From SZUA-368 sp028533045 (lineage in GTDB: Bacteria > Spirochaetota > Spirochaetia > DSM-2461), in NCBI GenBank assembly GCA_050031985.1, contig JBNAIG010000025.1:1-64000 (forward strand): a stretch of 64,000 bases of DNA. Reading direction: 5' to 3'. Below are positions 24,150 through 32,358 of this stretch, one piece after another (the stretch's first letter is position 1; each line of letters begins with the position of its first letter). The notes beneath the pieces were generated by a model, which saw nothing but the letters and a program-made list of their open reading frames with translations, had not been told where the DNA came from and did no database searches. The position numbers were made by a program, and so were the translations under genes.

Positions 24150-25450
24150 AACTCAACACCGCCTCCCTCATAGCCTTTCGCTCCTTTAGACGCAGCCGCC
24201 GCAAGGACCAGTACCGCTCCCGCCCCCTTTTGGGCGCCCTTTTGGGGGTTTCCCTTAGTCTGATTCCCCTGGTGGCGGTCATTAATATCTCCGAAGGTAT
24301 GATCGAAGGGATCGTGAATCGCTTCCTTGAGACCGACAGCTACCATTTGCAGATATTCAGCTACACCAGCAAAACAGAGGACGATTTCCAGGCCGAAAAA
24401 GAAGCGGTCCTGACCATCCCCGAGATTAAATACGCCTTTTTAGAGCGGAAAGGGGCGGGTATGGCCTATTCGGATACGGCCAACACCGGTGTTGCCGTCC
24501 GGGCGGTAGAACGGGATATTTGGGAGACCGACGAAGGATTCCGTCGCTACATCGAAGTACGGGACGGGGCCTTTGACCTGAGCGAAGACCGTTCCATCGT
24601 ACTGGGAGAAGCCATCGCCGACAAATTGGGCGTCGTCCCCGGCGATTCGGTTAAGATTCTCACGGGAAAAGTTTTTCCCAACGGCCGTTACATTCCCCGG
24701 GTCACTCCTTTTACGGTTACCGGCATTGTCTCCAGCGGCTACCAGGACCTGGATCGGCTCTGGGTGTTCATCCCCTACGACATGGGCTGGAAAATCCTTT
24801 CCGACGAAACCTCCCAGACCCTTCTGGGGATAAAAACCATCGATCCCCACGGTAACTTGAATCAGATTATCAACCGCATAGGCACCGTCTCGGTTGGCCC
24901 CAACTGGCGGGCCTACACCTGGGAAGCGCTCAACCGTTCCGAACTAAACAGCTATCAAACCACCCGCTCTATGCTGGTGGTCATCATGGCCATGCTAGTG
25001 CTTGTAGCTGTCATTAACGTTTCCTCCTCCCTCATTATGCTGATTGTGGAGAACCGACAATCCATTGGGGTCCTCAAGTGCCTGGGCGCTTCTCCCGCAG
25101 GCATTCAGCGGGTTTACAGACTGACCGGGCTCTTCGTAGGCATCGGTGGGGCCCTTTTGGGCTGTGGGGCGGGGCTCTTGATTTCCCGCTACATCAATAC
25201 CATTTTAGCTATCGTAAACGGTCTGGGCCGACTCGTCCAAAGGCTGGCCGCTCCCCTCACAGGAGGCGGGGCAGAGGAATTCTCCCTCCTTAACAAGGCC
25301 TACTATTTACAGGTTATTCCGGTGAACCTTCAGTGGGACTGGGTGATTACCGTGGGCATAGGGGCGGCTCTCCTTTCCTGGGTAACTTCCACCGTACCGG
25401 CTGCCCGGGCGGGACGAATCCGACCCTTGGATATTATCCGTAAGTTTTAA
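24146..25450 (+). CDS. lolE: Lipoprotein-releasing ABC transporter permease, second copy
   Basis: The 434-residue product has the same layout as lolC: one N-terminal helix (LLGALLGVSLSLIPLVAVI), a periplasmic domain with the family segment VTPFTVTGIVSSGYQDLD, and three C-terminal helices including LIVENRQSIGVLKCLGASP, the conserved cytoplasmic coupling loop. It pairs with LolC and LolD. The operon ends here, before a sigma-28-type promoter of flgF. Confidence 0.88.
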   Translation: MKLNTASLIAFRSFRRSRRKDQYRSRPLLGALLGVSLSLIPLVAVINISEGMIEGIVNRFLETDSYHLQIFSYTSKTEDDFQAEKEAVLTIPEIKYAFLERKGAGMAYSDTANTGVAVRAVERDIWETDEGFRRYIEVRDGAFDLSEDRSIVLGEAIADKLGVVPGDSVKILTGKVFPNGRYIPRVTPFTVTGIVSSGYQDLDRLWVFIPYDMGWKILSDETSQTLLGIKTIDPHGNLNQIINRIGTVSVGPNWRAYTWEALNRSELNSYQTTRSMLVVIMAMLVLVAVINVSSSLIMLIVENRQSIGVLKCLGASPAGIQRVYRLTGLFVGIGGALLGCGAGLLISRYINTILAIVNGLGRLVQRLAAPLTGGGAEEFSLLNKAYYLQVIPVNLQWDWVITVGIGAALLSWVTSTVPAARAGRIRPLDIIRKF

Positions 25451-25462
25451 CCCCATTTCCCC

Positions 25463-25489
25463 TTAAGAAAAATCCCCCGCCGCCGACAA
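25463..25489 (+). promoter_or_regulatory. Sigma-28 (FliA)-type promoter of flgF
   Basis: TTAA, 15 nt and GCCGACAA compare with TAAA-N15-GCCGATAA. The -10 ends 7 nt before the ATG at 25497 and no ribosome binding site lies between. Confidence 0.6.
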
Positions 25490-25496
25490 TTAAACT

Positions 25497-26345
25497 ATGA
25501 TCAGAGGATTATACACGGCGGCCAGCGGCATGCAGGCCCAGGAACACAGACTAGATGCCCTTTCCAACAATCTGGCCAACGTAGATTTGACCGGTTACAA
25601 GCGGGATGTTTCCGTGGAAAAGGCCTTCCCCGAAATGCTTATCCAGCGCTTTGATAACGAGAGTACCTACTCATTCAACATGGGAAGCGTGACTTCCGCC
25701 CCCGTAGTGGGCAAGCTGGGCATGGGTGTGGAATACAACGAAACCTTTACCGTTTTTGAGCAGGGTTCCCTCAAGGAAACCTCCAACCCCTTTGATCTGG
25801 CTCTGGAAGACGAAGGTTTTTTCTGTGTGGAAACCAACAACGGCGAGCGCTACACCCGGAACGGTTCCTTCGTCTTGGGCAAAGAGGGCTACCTTCTTAC
25901 CAAGGACGGCTACTTCGTTCAGGGAGAAAACGGTCCCATTCAGATTAAGGAAAACAACTTTACCATCGATAAACTGGGGCGGATTTGGCAGAATGCCGAT
26001 TTGGCCGACGATCCGAACCGACTGGTCTCCATGGAGGAGAACGACTGGGCCAACACGGAGCTGGTGGATACCCTCAAGATTGTCCGCTTTAACCGTCCCC
26101 GTCACCTGATGAAGCAGGGAAACTCCATGTGGGCTTCCACGGAAGTCTCCGGGGACGCGCAAATTGCCGAAGGCGACGAGAGACCCGGCTTGATTCAGGG
26201 TTTTTTGGAAGCCTCCAATGTCAACTCCGTGCGGGAAATGGTAAATATGATTGAGGTCAACCGGGCCTACGAAGCCAACCAGAAGGTGATTACCACTCAC
26301 GACGGGCTTTTGGATAAACTGATTAACAGCGCGGTCCGCTACTAG
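25497..26345 (+). CDS. flgF: Flagellar basal-body rod protein FlgF
   Basis: This 282-residue member of the FlgF/FlgG rod family has the N-terminal motif ASGMQAQEHRLDALSNNLAN and the C-terminal heptad region VNMIEVNRAYEANQKVI, which form the rod coiled coil. It builds the periplasmic rod of the flagellum. It is first of three rod genes (flgF, flgG, flgJ-like). The adjacent lolCDE block matches the order known to me in Treponema. The start lies directly behind a FliA-type promoter. Confidence 0.92.
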   Translation: MIRGLYTAASGMQAQEHRLDALSNNLANVDLTGYKRDVSVEKAFPEMLIQRFDNESTYSFNMGSVTSAPVVGKLGMGVEYNETFTVFEQGSLKETSNPFDLALEDEGFFCVETNNGERYTRNGSFVLGKEGYLLTKDGYFVQGENGPIQIKENNFTIDKLGRIWQNADLADDPNRLVSMEENDWANTELVDTLKIVRFNRPRHLMKQGNSMWASTEVSGDAQIAEGDERPGLIQGFLEASNVNSVREMVNMIEVNRAYEANQKVITTHDGLLDKLINSAVRY

Positions 26346-26367
26346 GACCTATAGGAGATAGAGCGAT

Positions 26368-27162
26368 ATGATGAGATCATTATGGACAGCCGCTTCGGGA
26401 ATGAACGGCCAGCAGTACAATATAGACACCATCTCCAATAACCTTTCCAACGTGAATACCACCGGTTACAAGCAGGTTCGGGCCGAGTTCGAGGACTTGA
26501 TTTACATGACCTCCCGTCTGGCCGGAACACCCGCTACGGAACAGACCGTTGTTCCCGAAGGTATCCAGGTGGGACACGGTACCCGCGTGGCCGCTACCCA
26601 GCGCATTTTTGAGCAGGGTTCCCTCCAGGCCACCGCCGTTCCTTCCGACATGGCCATCACCGGAGAAGGTTTTTTCCGCGTGAAGATGCTCGACGGAAGC
26701 TGGGGGTACACCCGGGACGGTTCTTTTCAGATTGATGCTAACGGTCAGTTCGTTACTTCCAACGGTTACATGCTCCAGCCTAACCTGATTATGCCCGAAG
26801 GCTTTCAGCAGGAAACCATTTCCATTAGCCAGGACGGGCGGGTAACGGTTAACGTAAACGGCCAGCAGGATCCTGTGGATGTGGGGCAGGTAAACCTGTA
26901 CCGCTTTGTAAACCCCGCCGGTCTCCAGGCGATTGGGGAGAATGTCTTTAAGATGTCCAATGCTTCCGGCGATCCCATAGGCGGTCGGCCCGGTTTTGAA
27001 GGTATGGGCAAAATTCAGCATAAATTCCTGGAAAACTCCAACGTTTCCATGGTGAAGGAAATGGTAAATATGATCGTGGCCCAGCGTGCCTACGAACTCA
27101 ACTCCAAGGCTATACAGACCTCCGATTCCATGCTCCAGACCGCCAACAGCCTCAAACGATAA
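26368..27162 (+). CDS. flgG: Flagellar distal rod protein FlgG
   Basis: This 264-residue protein begins MMRSLWTAASGMNGQQYNID, with NNLSNVNTTGYKQ characteristic of FlgG, and ends with the VAQRAYELNSKAIQTSDSML coiled region. It forms the distal rod. AGGAGA precedes the ATG. The length and motifs (RDGSF, EGFFRV) fit FlgG rather than the hook protein. Confidence 0.95.
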   Translation: MMRSLWTAASGMNGQQYNIDTISNNLSNVNTTGYKQVRAEFEDLIYMTSRLAGTPATEQTVVPEGIQVGHGTRVAATQRIFEQGSLQATAVPSDMAITGEGFFRVKMLDGSWGYTRDGSFQIDANGQFVTSNGYMLQPNLIMPEGFQQETISISQDGRVTVNVNGQQDPVDVGQVNLYRFVNPAGLQAIGENVFKMSNASGDPIGGRPGFEGMGKIQHKFLENSNVSMVKEMVNMIVAQRAYELNSKAIQTSDSMLQTANSLKR

Positions 27163-27172
27163 GGACTAAATA

Positions 27173-27529
27173 ATGAATATTTCGGCTATCCAGAACAGCT
27201 ATGACAACATTAAAGCCGCCCGGCAGATTAACTCCCTCAAATCGGGAGATAAATTAGAGGCGACCGCCCGTTACAGCGAACAGGAATTGGCCGAAATGAA
27301 AGAGGCCTGCGACGATTTTGAAGCAATCTTCATTAAAATGATGCTCGATGCCATGAAGGACACTGTTCCGGAAAGCTCCCTTATTAAAAAGAATCAGGGA
27401 GAGGAGTATTTTGAGGATATGCTATATGACGATTATGCGGAAACCATGTCAAAAACAGATAGTTTTGGCATTTCCGAAGCCATGTTTCGTCAGATGACCG
27501 CCCAAAATCGGGGCGGATTGTATTCATAA
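27173..27529 (+). CDS. flgJ: Rod-binding protein (FlgJ N-terminal type)
   Basis: This 118-residue protein matches the short rod-capping half of FlgJ: CDDFEAIFIKMMLDAMKDTV followed by a helical end (DSFGISEAMFRQM). The muramidase half found in enteric FlgJ is absent, as in other spirochaetes. It should guide rod assembly through the periplasm. It lies 10 nt after flgG, with AAGGA upstream of the ATG. Confidence 0.9.
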   Translation: MNISAIQNSYDNIKAARQINSLKSGDKLEATARYSEQELAEMKEACDDFEAIFIKMMLDAMKDTVPESSLIKKNQGEEYFEDMLYDDYAETMSKTDSFGISEAMFRQMTAQNRGGLYS

Positions 27530-27695
27530 CAGGGTAAAATGCTTCACCTTCCAGTCACGAAAATAGTCATTAAATAATAAAGGTGTATAAAAAAGTAGAC
27601 GTTTAGAGCCTTATTATATTTTGTTAATCTATTGTTAAGGTTTTATTTCCTACTACTATTTGAATTTAGAACGTTTTGTAGTTGTTTTTGGTGTT

Positions 27696-27712
27696 TTGGC
27701 ACACCTCTTGCA
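27696..27712 (+). promoter_or_regulatory. Sigma-54 promoter of the sigma-factor gene
   Basis: TTGGCAC-ACCTC-TTGCA is a perfect RpoN -24/-12 element. Transcription should start near 27722, giving an 18-nt leader that holds the ribosome binding site (GGAGAGGTGAG). The flanking region 27530-27695 is AT-rich and has no ORF. Confidence 0.93.
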
Positions 27713-27739
27713 TATATGTCTGTGGAGAGGTGAGAAACT

Positions 27740-28576
27740 ATGACAAAAGAGAAGAAGAACAACAATCCCGAGTTAAAGGCTTATATGAATGATGTCGTCA
27801 GGTATCAGCTTCTAACTCCCGATGAGGAAAAGGAATTGTCCTTGAGAGTTCTTCAGGGCGATGATTTTGCCCGGCAGAAACTGATTAATTCCAATCTTAA
27901 ACTGGTTATTAAAATCGCTTTTACCTATAGAAATCAGGGTATGCCGATTATGGACTTGATCCAGGAGGGGAATCTGGGTCTTATCCGTGCGGTGGAAAAG
28001 TTTGACGGTAACCGCGATGTGCGCTTCTGTACATACGCTTCCTGGTGGATTAAGCAGTCCGTAACCAGAGCTCTGGTTAACAAGAAAAGAACCATTCGTC
28101 TGCCCCACAGAAAGGAAGAGGCTATTCGAAAAATCCAGGCCATTATCGACGATTATCAGACTGAGTTTATGACAACTCCTTCCGTAACGGAAATCGCTTC
28201 GGAAACCGGTCTTGCCGAAGAAACGGTTGTAGGTCTTTTGGATATTGCCGGTCAGACTGTTTCCCTCGATTGTGAAATCAATGAAAATAACAGCACCCTT
28301 ATGGATGTTATTGAAGATAGGCGATGCATTCCCGAAGAGGAACTTATCAAGAAAAGCATCATCGAAGATACGGAAAGATTTCTTTCCACCCTCAAAGACA
28401 GGGAAAAGAGCGTTATCAAATATCGTTACTCCCTGCATAACGGCGAGAAGTTTACCCTTAAGGAAGTTTCCAAGGTTATGGGAATCTCCCCCGAAACGGT
28501 TAGACAGATCGAAATCCGTGCCATCAACAAGCTGCGTGAGCAGGCCTCCGACGTAAGGACCTACTTCGTAAGCTAA
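27740..28576 (+). CDS. rpoS: RpoD/RpoS-type alternative sigma factor
   Basis: This 278-residue group 2 sigma-70 protein has region 1.2 (LKAYMNDVVRYQLLTPDEEK), region 2 (MPIMDLIQEGNLGLIRAVEK, FCTYASWWIKQSVTRAL), region 3 (RKEEAIRKIQAIIDDY) and region 4 HTH (LKEVSKVMGISPETVRQIEI). It lacks the long region 1.1 of the main RpoD, so it is an alternative factor. The size resembles Borrelia RpoS, which is also transcribed from a sigma-54 promoter. The perfect -24/-12 element upstream suggests the same relay here. The rpoS name is by analogy. It ends at a strong terminator. Confidence 0.88.
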   Translation: MTKEKKNNNPELKAYMNDVVRYQLLTPDEEKELSLRVLQGDDFARQKLINSNLKLVIKIAFTYRNQGMPIMDLIQEGNLGLIRAVEKFDGNRDVRFCTYASWWIKQSVTRALVNKKRTIRLPHRKEEAIRKIQAIIDDYQTEFMTTPSVTEIASETGLAEETVVGLLDIAGQTVSLDCEINENNSTLMDVIEDRRCIPEEELIKKSIIEDTERFLSTLKDREKSVIKYRYSLHNGEKFTLKEVSKVMGISPETVRQIEIRAINKLREQASDVRTYFVS

Positions 28577-28596
28577 TCAAAAATATCTCCTTCTTT

Positions 28597-28641
28597 AAAA
28601 CCGGGTTGGTCAAACGTAAAGGGACCAGCCCGGTTTTTTTT
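28597..28641 (+). terminator. Intrinsic terminator of the sigma-factor gene
   Basis: AACCGGGTTGGTC pairs with GACCAGCCCGGTT and is followed by eight T. The stretch 28642-28754 holds imperfect short repeats of CGCT/CGGCT but no ORF. Confidence 0.9.
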
Positions 28642-28754
28642 GTAGATGGAAGTTCGAAAGCAGAATGATGAAGGCCTATACAATACAAATGCGGTTTTCT
28701 GTATTAACTCGTTCTACTTTCCGCTCTCCGCTGTACGCTTTCGGCTTTCGGCTG

Positions 28755-28783
28755 TTGACCTAGGACGTGACGATTCATAGAAT
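28755..28783 (+). promoter_or_regulatory. Sigma-70 promoter of tsaD
   Basis: TTGACC, a 17-bp spacer and TAGAAT, 16 nt before the tsaD ATG. Confidence 0.65.
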
Positions 28784-28799
28784 GGGGACAGGAGTTCCC

Positions 28800-29807
28800 A
28801 TGATAGTTTTAGGAATAGAGACTTCCTGTGATGAGTGTTCTGTTGCTCTCGTTGAGGACGGACGGAAAATTCTCAGTAATGAAATAGCCACACAGATTGA
28901 ACTGCACAAACCCTGGTATGGGGTTGTGCCGGAAATTGCCTCCCGCCTCCATGTTCAATGGATAGACGGAGTACGGGAAAAAGCGCTGGCCGATGCGGGT
29001 CTCTCCCTCTCCGATGTGGACAGTGTGGCTGTGACGGCTCGTCCCGGTTTGATGGGCTCCCTTATGGTGGGCCTCTCCTATGGCAAGGGACTGGCCTGGT
29101 CTTTGGGGATTCCCATGGTGGGGGTGAATCACGTAAAAGCCCACCTTTATGCCCCCCATCTGGAATACGATATAGAGTATCCCTATTTGGGAGTGATTGT
29201 ATCCGGCGGGCACACCATGATTTGCCGGGTTGACGGTTTTGACGAAATGGAAGTTTTGGGAACCACCGTGGACGATGCCTGCGGTGAGGCTTTTGACAAG
29301 GTGGCCAAGTTCTACGATCTGGGCTATCCCGGGGGCGTGGCTATTGATAAGCTGGCCCAGTCCGGGGATGACCGGGCTTTCAATTTTCCCATTCCCAATC
29401 TGCATAAGGGGGGGCATGAGTACGATGTCTCCTATTCGGGACTCAAGACGGCCGTCATAAATCAGCTGGAACAGTTCCGGGCGGAAGGAGCCGAGGCTTC
29501 TGTGGAGAACATCGCCGCCTCCTTTCAGAAAAGAGCCATTGATATGCTTATGAAAAAGATCAAACTGGCCGTGAAAAACACCGGACTGACCCGTATTGTG
29601 GCGGGGGGAGGCGTTTCGGCTAACTCCCGATTTCGTAAGTGCCTTTCCGAGCTGCACGGTACGGAGGCCTTCTTTCCCTCCCTCTCTCTTTGCGGGGATA
29701 ACGGGGCCATGATTGCCGGTTTGGGGTATCACTATTTGGAACGGGGCGACCGATCTCCCCTTAATGAGTCCACCCGGGCCCGAATTAAGGGCTACAGGAA
29801 CATCTAG
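28800..29807 (+). CDS. tsaD: tRNA threonylcarbamoyladenosine transferase TsaD
   Basis: TsaD transfers the threonylcarbamoyl group to A37 of ANN-decoding tRNAs. This 335-residue protein opens with the ASKHA motif VLGIETSCDECSVAL, has the metal-binding HVKAHLYAPH, the segment VSGGHTMICRVDGFDEMEVL and the late motif VAGGGVSANSRFR. ATG 28800 is preferred, with AGGAG 5 nt upstream. The open frame extends to 28767 through the promoter. Confidence 0.97.
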   Translation: MIVLGIETSCDECSVALVEDGRKILSNEIATQIELHKPWYGVVPEIASRLHVQWIDGVREKALADAGLSLSDVDSVAVTARPGLMGSLMVGLSYGKGLAWSLGIPMVGVNHVKAHLYAPHLEYDIEYPYLGVIVSGGHTMICRVDGFDEMEVLGTTVDDACGEAFDKVAKFYDLGYPGGVAIDKLAQSGDDRAFNFPIPNLHKGGHEYDVSYSGLKTAVINQLEQFRAEGAEASVENIAASFQKRAIDMLMKKIKLAVKNTGLTRIVAGGGVSANSRFRKCLSELHGTEAFFPSLSLCGDNGAMIAGLGYHYLERGDRSPLNESTRARIKGYRNI

Positions 29808-29824
29808 CAGTCTGCTAAAAATCC

Positions 29825-29853
29825 TTGGCAAGGCCCTTGCTCTTGTCTATAAT
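29825..29853 (+). promoter_or_regulatory. Promoter of rpe: sigma-70, overlapping a sigma-54-like element
   Basis: TTGGCA, a 17-bp spacer and a perfect TATAAT end 6 nt before the rpe ATG (29860). The same bases 29825-29841 (TTGGCAA-GGCCC-TTGCT) also fit the -24/-12 pattern with correct GG-N10-GC spacing. Confidence 0.6.
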
Positions 29854-29859
29854 TGGGGA

Positions 29860-30510
29860 ATGGATAAAGAAACACTTATAGCCCCTTCTATTCTTTCCGC
29901 CGATTTTTCCCGGATGGGAGAGGGTATTGAAGAGATAAACAAGGCCGGAGCCGACTGGGTTCATATTGATGTGATGGACGGATCCTTTGTGCCTCCCATT
30001 ACTTTTGGGCACAAGATGGTGAACGATATTCGTCCCTTAAGCAAGCTTCCCTTTGATGTGCATCTTATGGTGCAGGATCCGGATAGTCAGCTTGAAGCTT
30101 TCGCCAAGGCCGGAGCGGACTATCTGACAATTCACCTCGAAGCAGTCACCCATCTGCACCGTACCATTACTCGTATTCGTGACTTGGGATGTAAGCCGGG
30201 AATCTCTATTGTTCCTTCTACTCCTCTTTCACTGCTCGATGAGATTTTGCCCATGGTGGATCTTGTCCTGGTTATGACCGTAAACCCCGGTTTTGGCGGA
30301 CAGAAGATGATTCCCTCCTGCCTGGAAAAGGTTAAGGCCCTTCGTCAGATACGGCAGTTTTCCGGTTGGGACTTTCTCGTTTCTATTGACGGGGGAGTTA
30401 ATAGTGATACTTTGGAGCAGGTACGCGATGCCGCTCCCGATGTTATGGTGGCCGGATCGGCTTTCTTTTCCGCCCCGGATAAGGCGGAATTTGTGAGAAA
30501 CTTTAAATAG
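29860..30510 (+). CDS. rpe: Ribulose-phosphate 3-epimerase
   Basis: Rpe interconverts ribulose 5-phosphate and xylulose 5-phosphate in the pentose phosphate pathway. The 216-residue TIM barrel has APSILSADFSRMGE, the metal-binding HIDVMDGSFVPPITFG and HLMVQDP, the phosphate loop MTVNPGFGGQKMI and SIDGGVN. The start at ATG 29860 fits family length. An upstream frame to 29713 lies inside tsaD and is spurious. There is no ribosome binding site and the -10 box is 6 nt away, so the mRNA is probably leaderless. Confidence 0.95.
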   Translation: MDKETLIAPSILSADFSRMGEGIEEINKAGADWVHIDVMDGSFVPPITFGHKMVNDIRPLSKLPFDVHLMVQDPDSQLEAFAKAGADYLTIHLEAVTHLHRTITRIRDLGCKPGISIVPSTPLSLLDEILPMVDLVLVMTVNPGFGGQKMIPSCLEKVKALRQIRQFSGWDFLVSIDGGVNSDTLEQVRDAAPDVMVAGSAFFSAPDKAEFVRNFK

Positions 30511-30547
30511 GCCGATTTCTTGTGTCGATAAGGAAGGTAGAGGTCTC

Positions 30548-31348
30548 TTGGTTATGATAAAAAAAATCTCCCTCATATTGTTACTATTGGGATGTTCCTT
30601 CCTCCTGTTTCCCTCCGAAGGGGACGATATCTTTAGGGAAGGGCTGACTGCCTTTGAACGGGGGGAATATTTTATTGCCTACCGTCAATTTACCCGTCTG
30701 GTAGAGGAGGAGCCCTTCTATTACTACCGAGCCAACGCAGTGTTCTGGCAGGGGAAATCTCTTTATATGATGGGAGATTATGTTCAGGCCGGGGCTCTAC
30801 TCGATCAATACCTGATTAACTGGCCCGACAACAGCTACTATGAGGAAGCCCTCTACCTTGTGGGAAAGAATTATTACTCCCAGGATAACTATCAATCGGC
30901 CCTGGAAGCCTTTATTCGTTTTGCCGAAGACTACAGCGGCAGCGATCGTTACTCCCACACCCTTTACTGGATGGGAGAATCCCTATACAACCTGGGGCAT
31001 ATAGAAGAGGCCGCCCAGCTCTACGACCGTATTATCAACGAATACCCTTTATCTTCCAAGAAAGAAGCGGCCCGATACCGTTTGGCTCTTATTGAGATTA
31101 AGACCAGGGAAGAAAAGCTTCTGGAACTGCTTAAGTGGAGCCATGAGGAATTCCTTAAGAGCGGTCAGGACGGTAGCCGGGAAAAGGCGGTCTACGAAGA
31201 AGCCCTCAAGGCTTACCAGGAACAGGTAACACTGCTTTCCGAGAGGGAGCGGTATATGAGGCACAAGAACAAGCTTCTTTTGCTTAAAGAGCGGGCCCTG
31301 GAACTTAAAAGTTTTTATCTGGAACAGAAGGAGGCTCTTCTGCCATGA
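30548..31348 (+). CDS. Exported TPR protein (YbgF/BamD-like)
   Basis: This 266-residue protein has a signal peptide (MIKKISLILLLLGCSFLLFP) and then tetratricopeptide repeats (about residues 25-190) of the outer-membrane-assembly type: GKSLYMMGDYVQAGALLDQY, VGKNYYSQDNYQSALEAFIR, WMGESLYNLGHIEEAAQLYD. A charged coiled coil follows. The Cys in LLGC might be a lipobox, but hydrophobic residues continue after it. It begins a three-gene overlapping operon (30548-33421) of envelope proteins. TTG 30548 and ATG 30554 are both possible starts. Confidence 0.75.
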   Translation: MVMIKKISLILLLLGCSFLLFPSEGDDIFREGLTAFERGEYFIAYRQFTRLVEEEPFYYYRANAVFWQGKSLYMMGDYVQAGALLDQYLINWPDNSYYEEALYLVGKNYYSQDNYQSALEAFIRFAEDYSGSDRYSHTLYWMGESLYNLGHIEEAAQLYDRIINEYPLSSKKEAARYRLALIEIKTREEKLLELLKWSHEEFLKSGQDGSREKAVYEEALKAYQEQVTLLSERERYMRHKNKLLLLKERALELKSFYLEQKEALLP

Positions 31349-32358
31349 AAAGATTCTTCTTATTTATACTGATTTTATTGCCCCTCTCTCTTTCGGGAAT
31401 CTCTGTGGAGAAGGGGAACCTTAAGGTGGTGGCCGACGATGAAACGGGGGGCTATCTCTGTTACGCCCGTCTTTCCGATCAGTCACCCTGGTATCCCCTT
31501 TATGTGGAATCCTTTACCTCCTCCTATATTCAGCTTAAGCTAAATGATGAGAATGTATTCCCCGGAGGATCGCCCGATTATGATCTTCGTTTTGATCAGG
31601 TCCATGACAGTCTTTCCATTATTTATGAGGGAAGTGAGATTCTGCTTATCGAAAAGATCTCTTTGAGTCAGGATATTAAGGGAACCGCCTTCTTTGATAT
31701 TGAAATAAGCGCCCAAAACATTGGGGACGATTCTGTGGAATTGGGCCTTAAGAAAGTTATCGATACGGCTTTTATGAGGGGAGAGACCCATTTTATTGTT
31801 AATAGCGAAGCTGTTCTGGAGGAAAAAGCCTTTGAAGGCGGGGAGATTCCTTCTGTCCTCCTATCGCCTGGTGACAGTCCCGGCGAAAGACTGTATGTCC
31901 ATTCCGATCGTGAAGCTAACATGAGTCTGGATCGTCTTCTTTTAGCTAACTGGAATCGGCTTGACCGGGAAGAGTGGGACTACACGCCGGAAGAGGGGAC
32001 GAATTTTAACGCCTTACCCTTTTCCATAAACGACTCGGCTCTGGGATTTTACTGGCTTCCTACGGCCCTTATACGGGGCGAAACGGTTTATACCGGTCTG
32101 GCTCTGGGGCCTTCCGATTTTACCGGAGAGGGAGAGAAAATCGAACTTCCCCAGGAAACGCAAGTCTATATTCCTGCCGACCCGGCCCTGGCCCGCCTCC
32201 ATGTTGATGAGCAGCTGGCCTATTTGGAGCTGTTTTTGGCCGATCTGGAAGAACTTCTTGATAAAGAGGACGGGCTCAGTAATGAGGAGATTCTTTCCCT
32301 TGAGGAGAGACTGGAGATGTTAGAGCAGGAACGGCGGGAATATGAAAAACTACGATAA
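31345..32358 (+). CDS. Exported protein of unknown function
   Basis: The 337-residue product has a signal peptide (MKRFFLFILILLPLSLSG) and a large beta-rich mature region with many acidic residues. It ends in an acidic coiled coil (about residues 285-337, Glu/Leu-rich). I do not recognise the family. Its ATG overlaps the stop of the TPR gene and its end overlaps the next gene by 17 nt, so the three proteins probably act together in the periplasm or at the membrane. Confidence 0.65.
   Translation: MKRFFLFILILLPLSLSGISVEKGNLKVVADDETGGYLCYARLSDQSPWYPLYVESFTSSYIQLKLNDENVFPGGSPDYDLRFDQVHDSLSIIYEGSEILLIEKISLSQDIKGTAFFDIEISAQNIGDDSVELGLKKVIDTAFMRGETHFIVNSEAVLEEKAFEGGEIPSVLLSPGDSPGERLYVHSDREANMSLDRLLLANWNRLDREEWDYTPEEGTNFNALPFSINDSALGFYWLPTALIRGETVYTGLALGPSDFTGEGEKIELPQETQVYIPADPALARLHVDEQLAYLELFLADLEELLDKEDGLSNEEILSLEERLEMLEQERREYEKLR

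Noticed and set aside
29713..29859. N-terminal extension of Rpe
   Set aside because: The extra codons lie in tsaD and in the rpe promoter and do not match the family.
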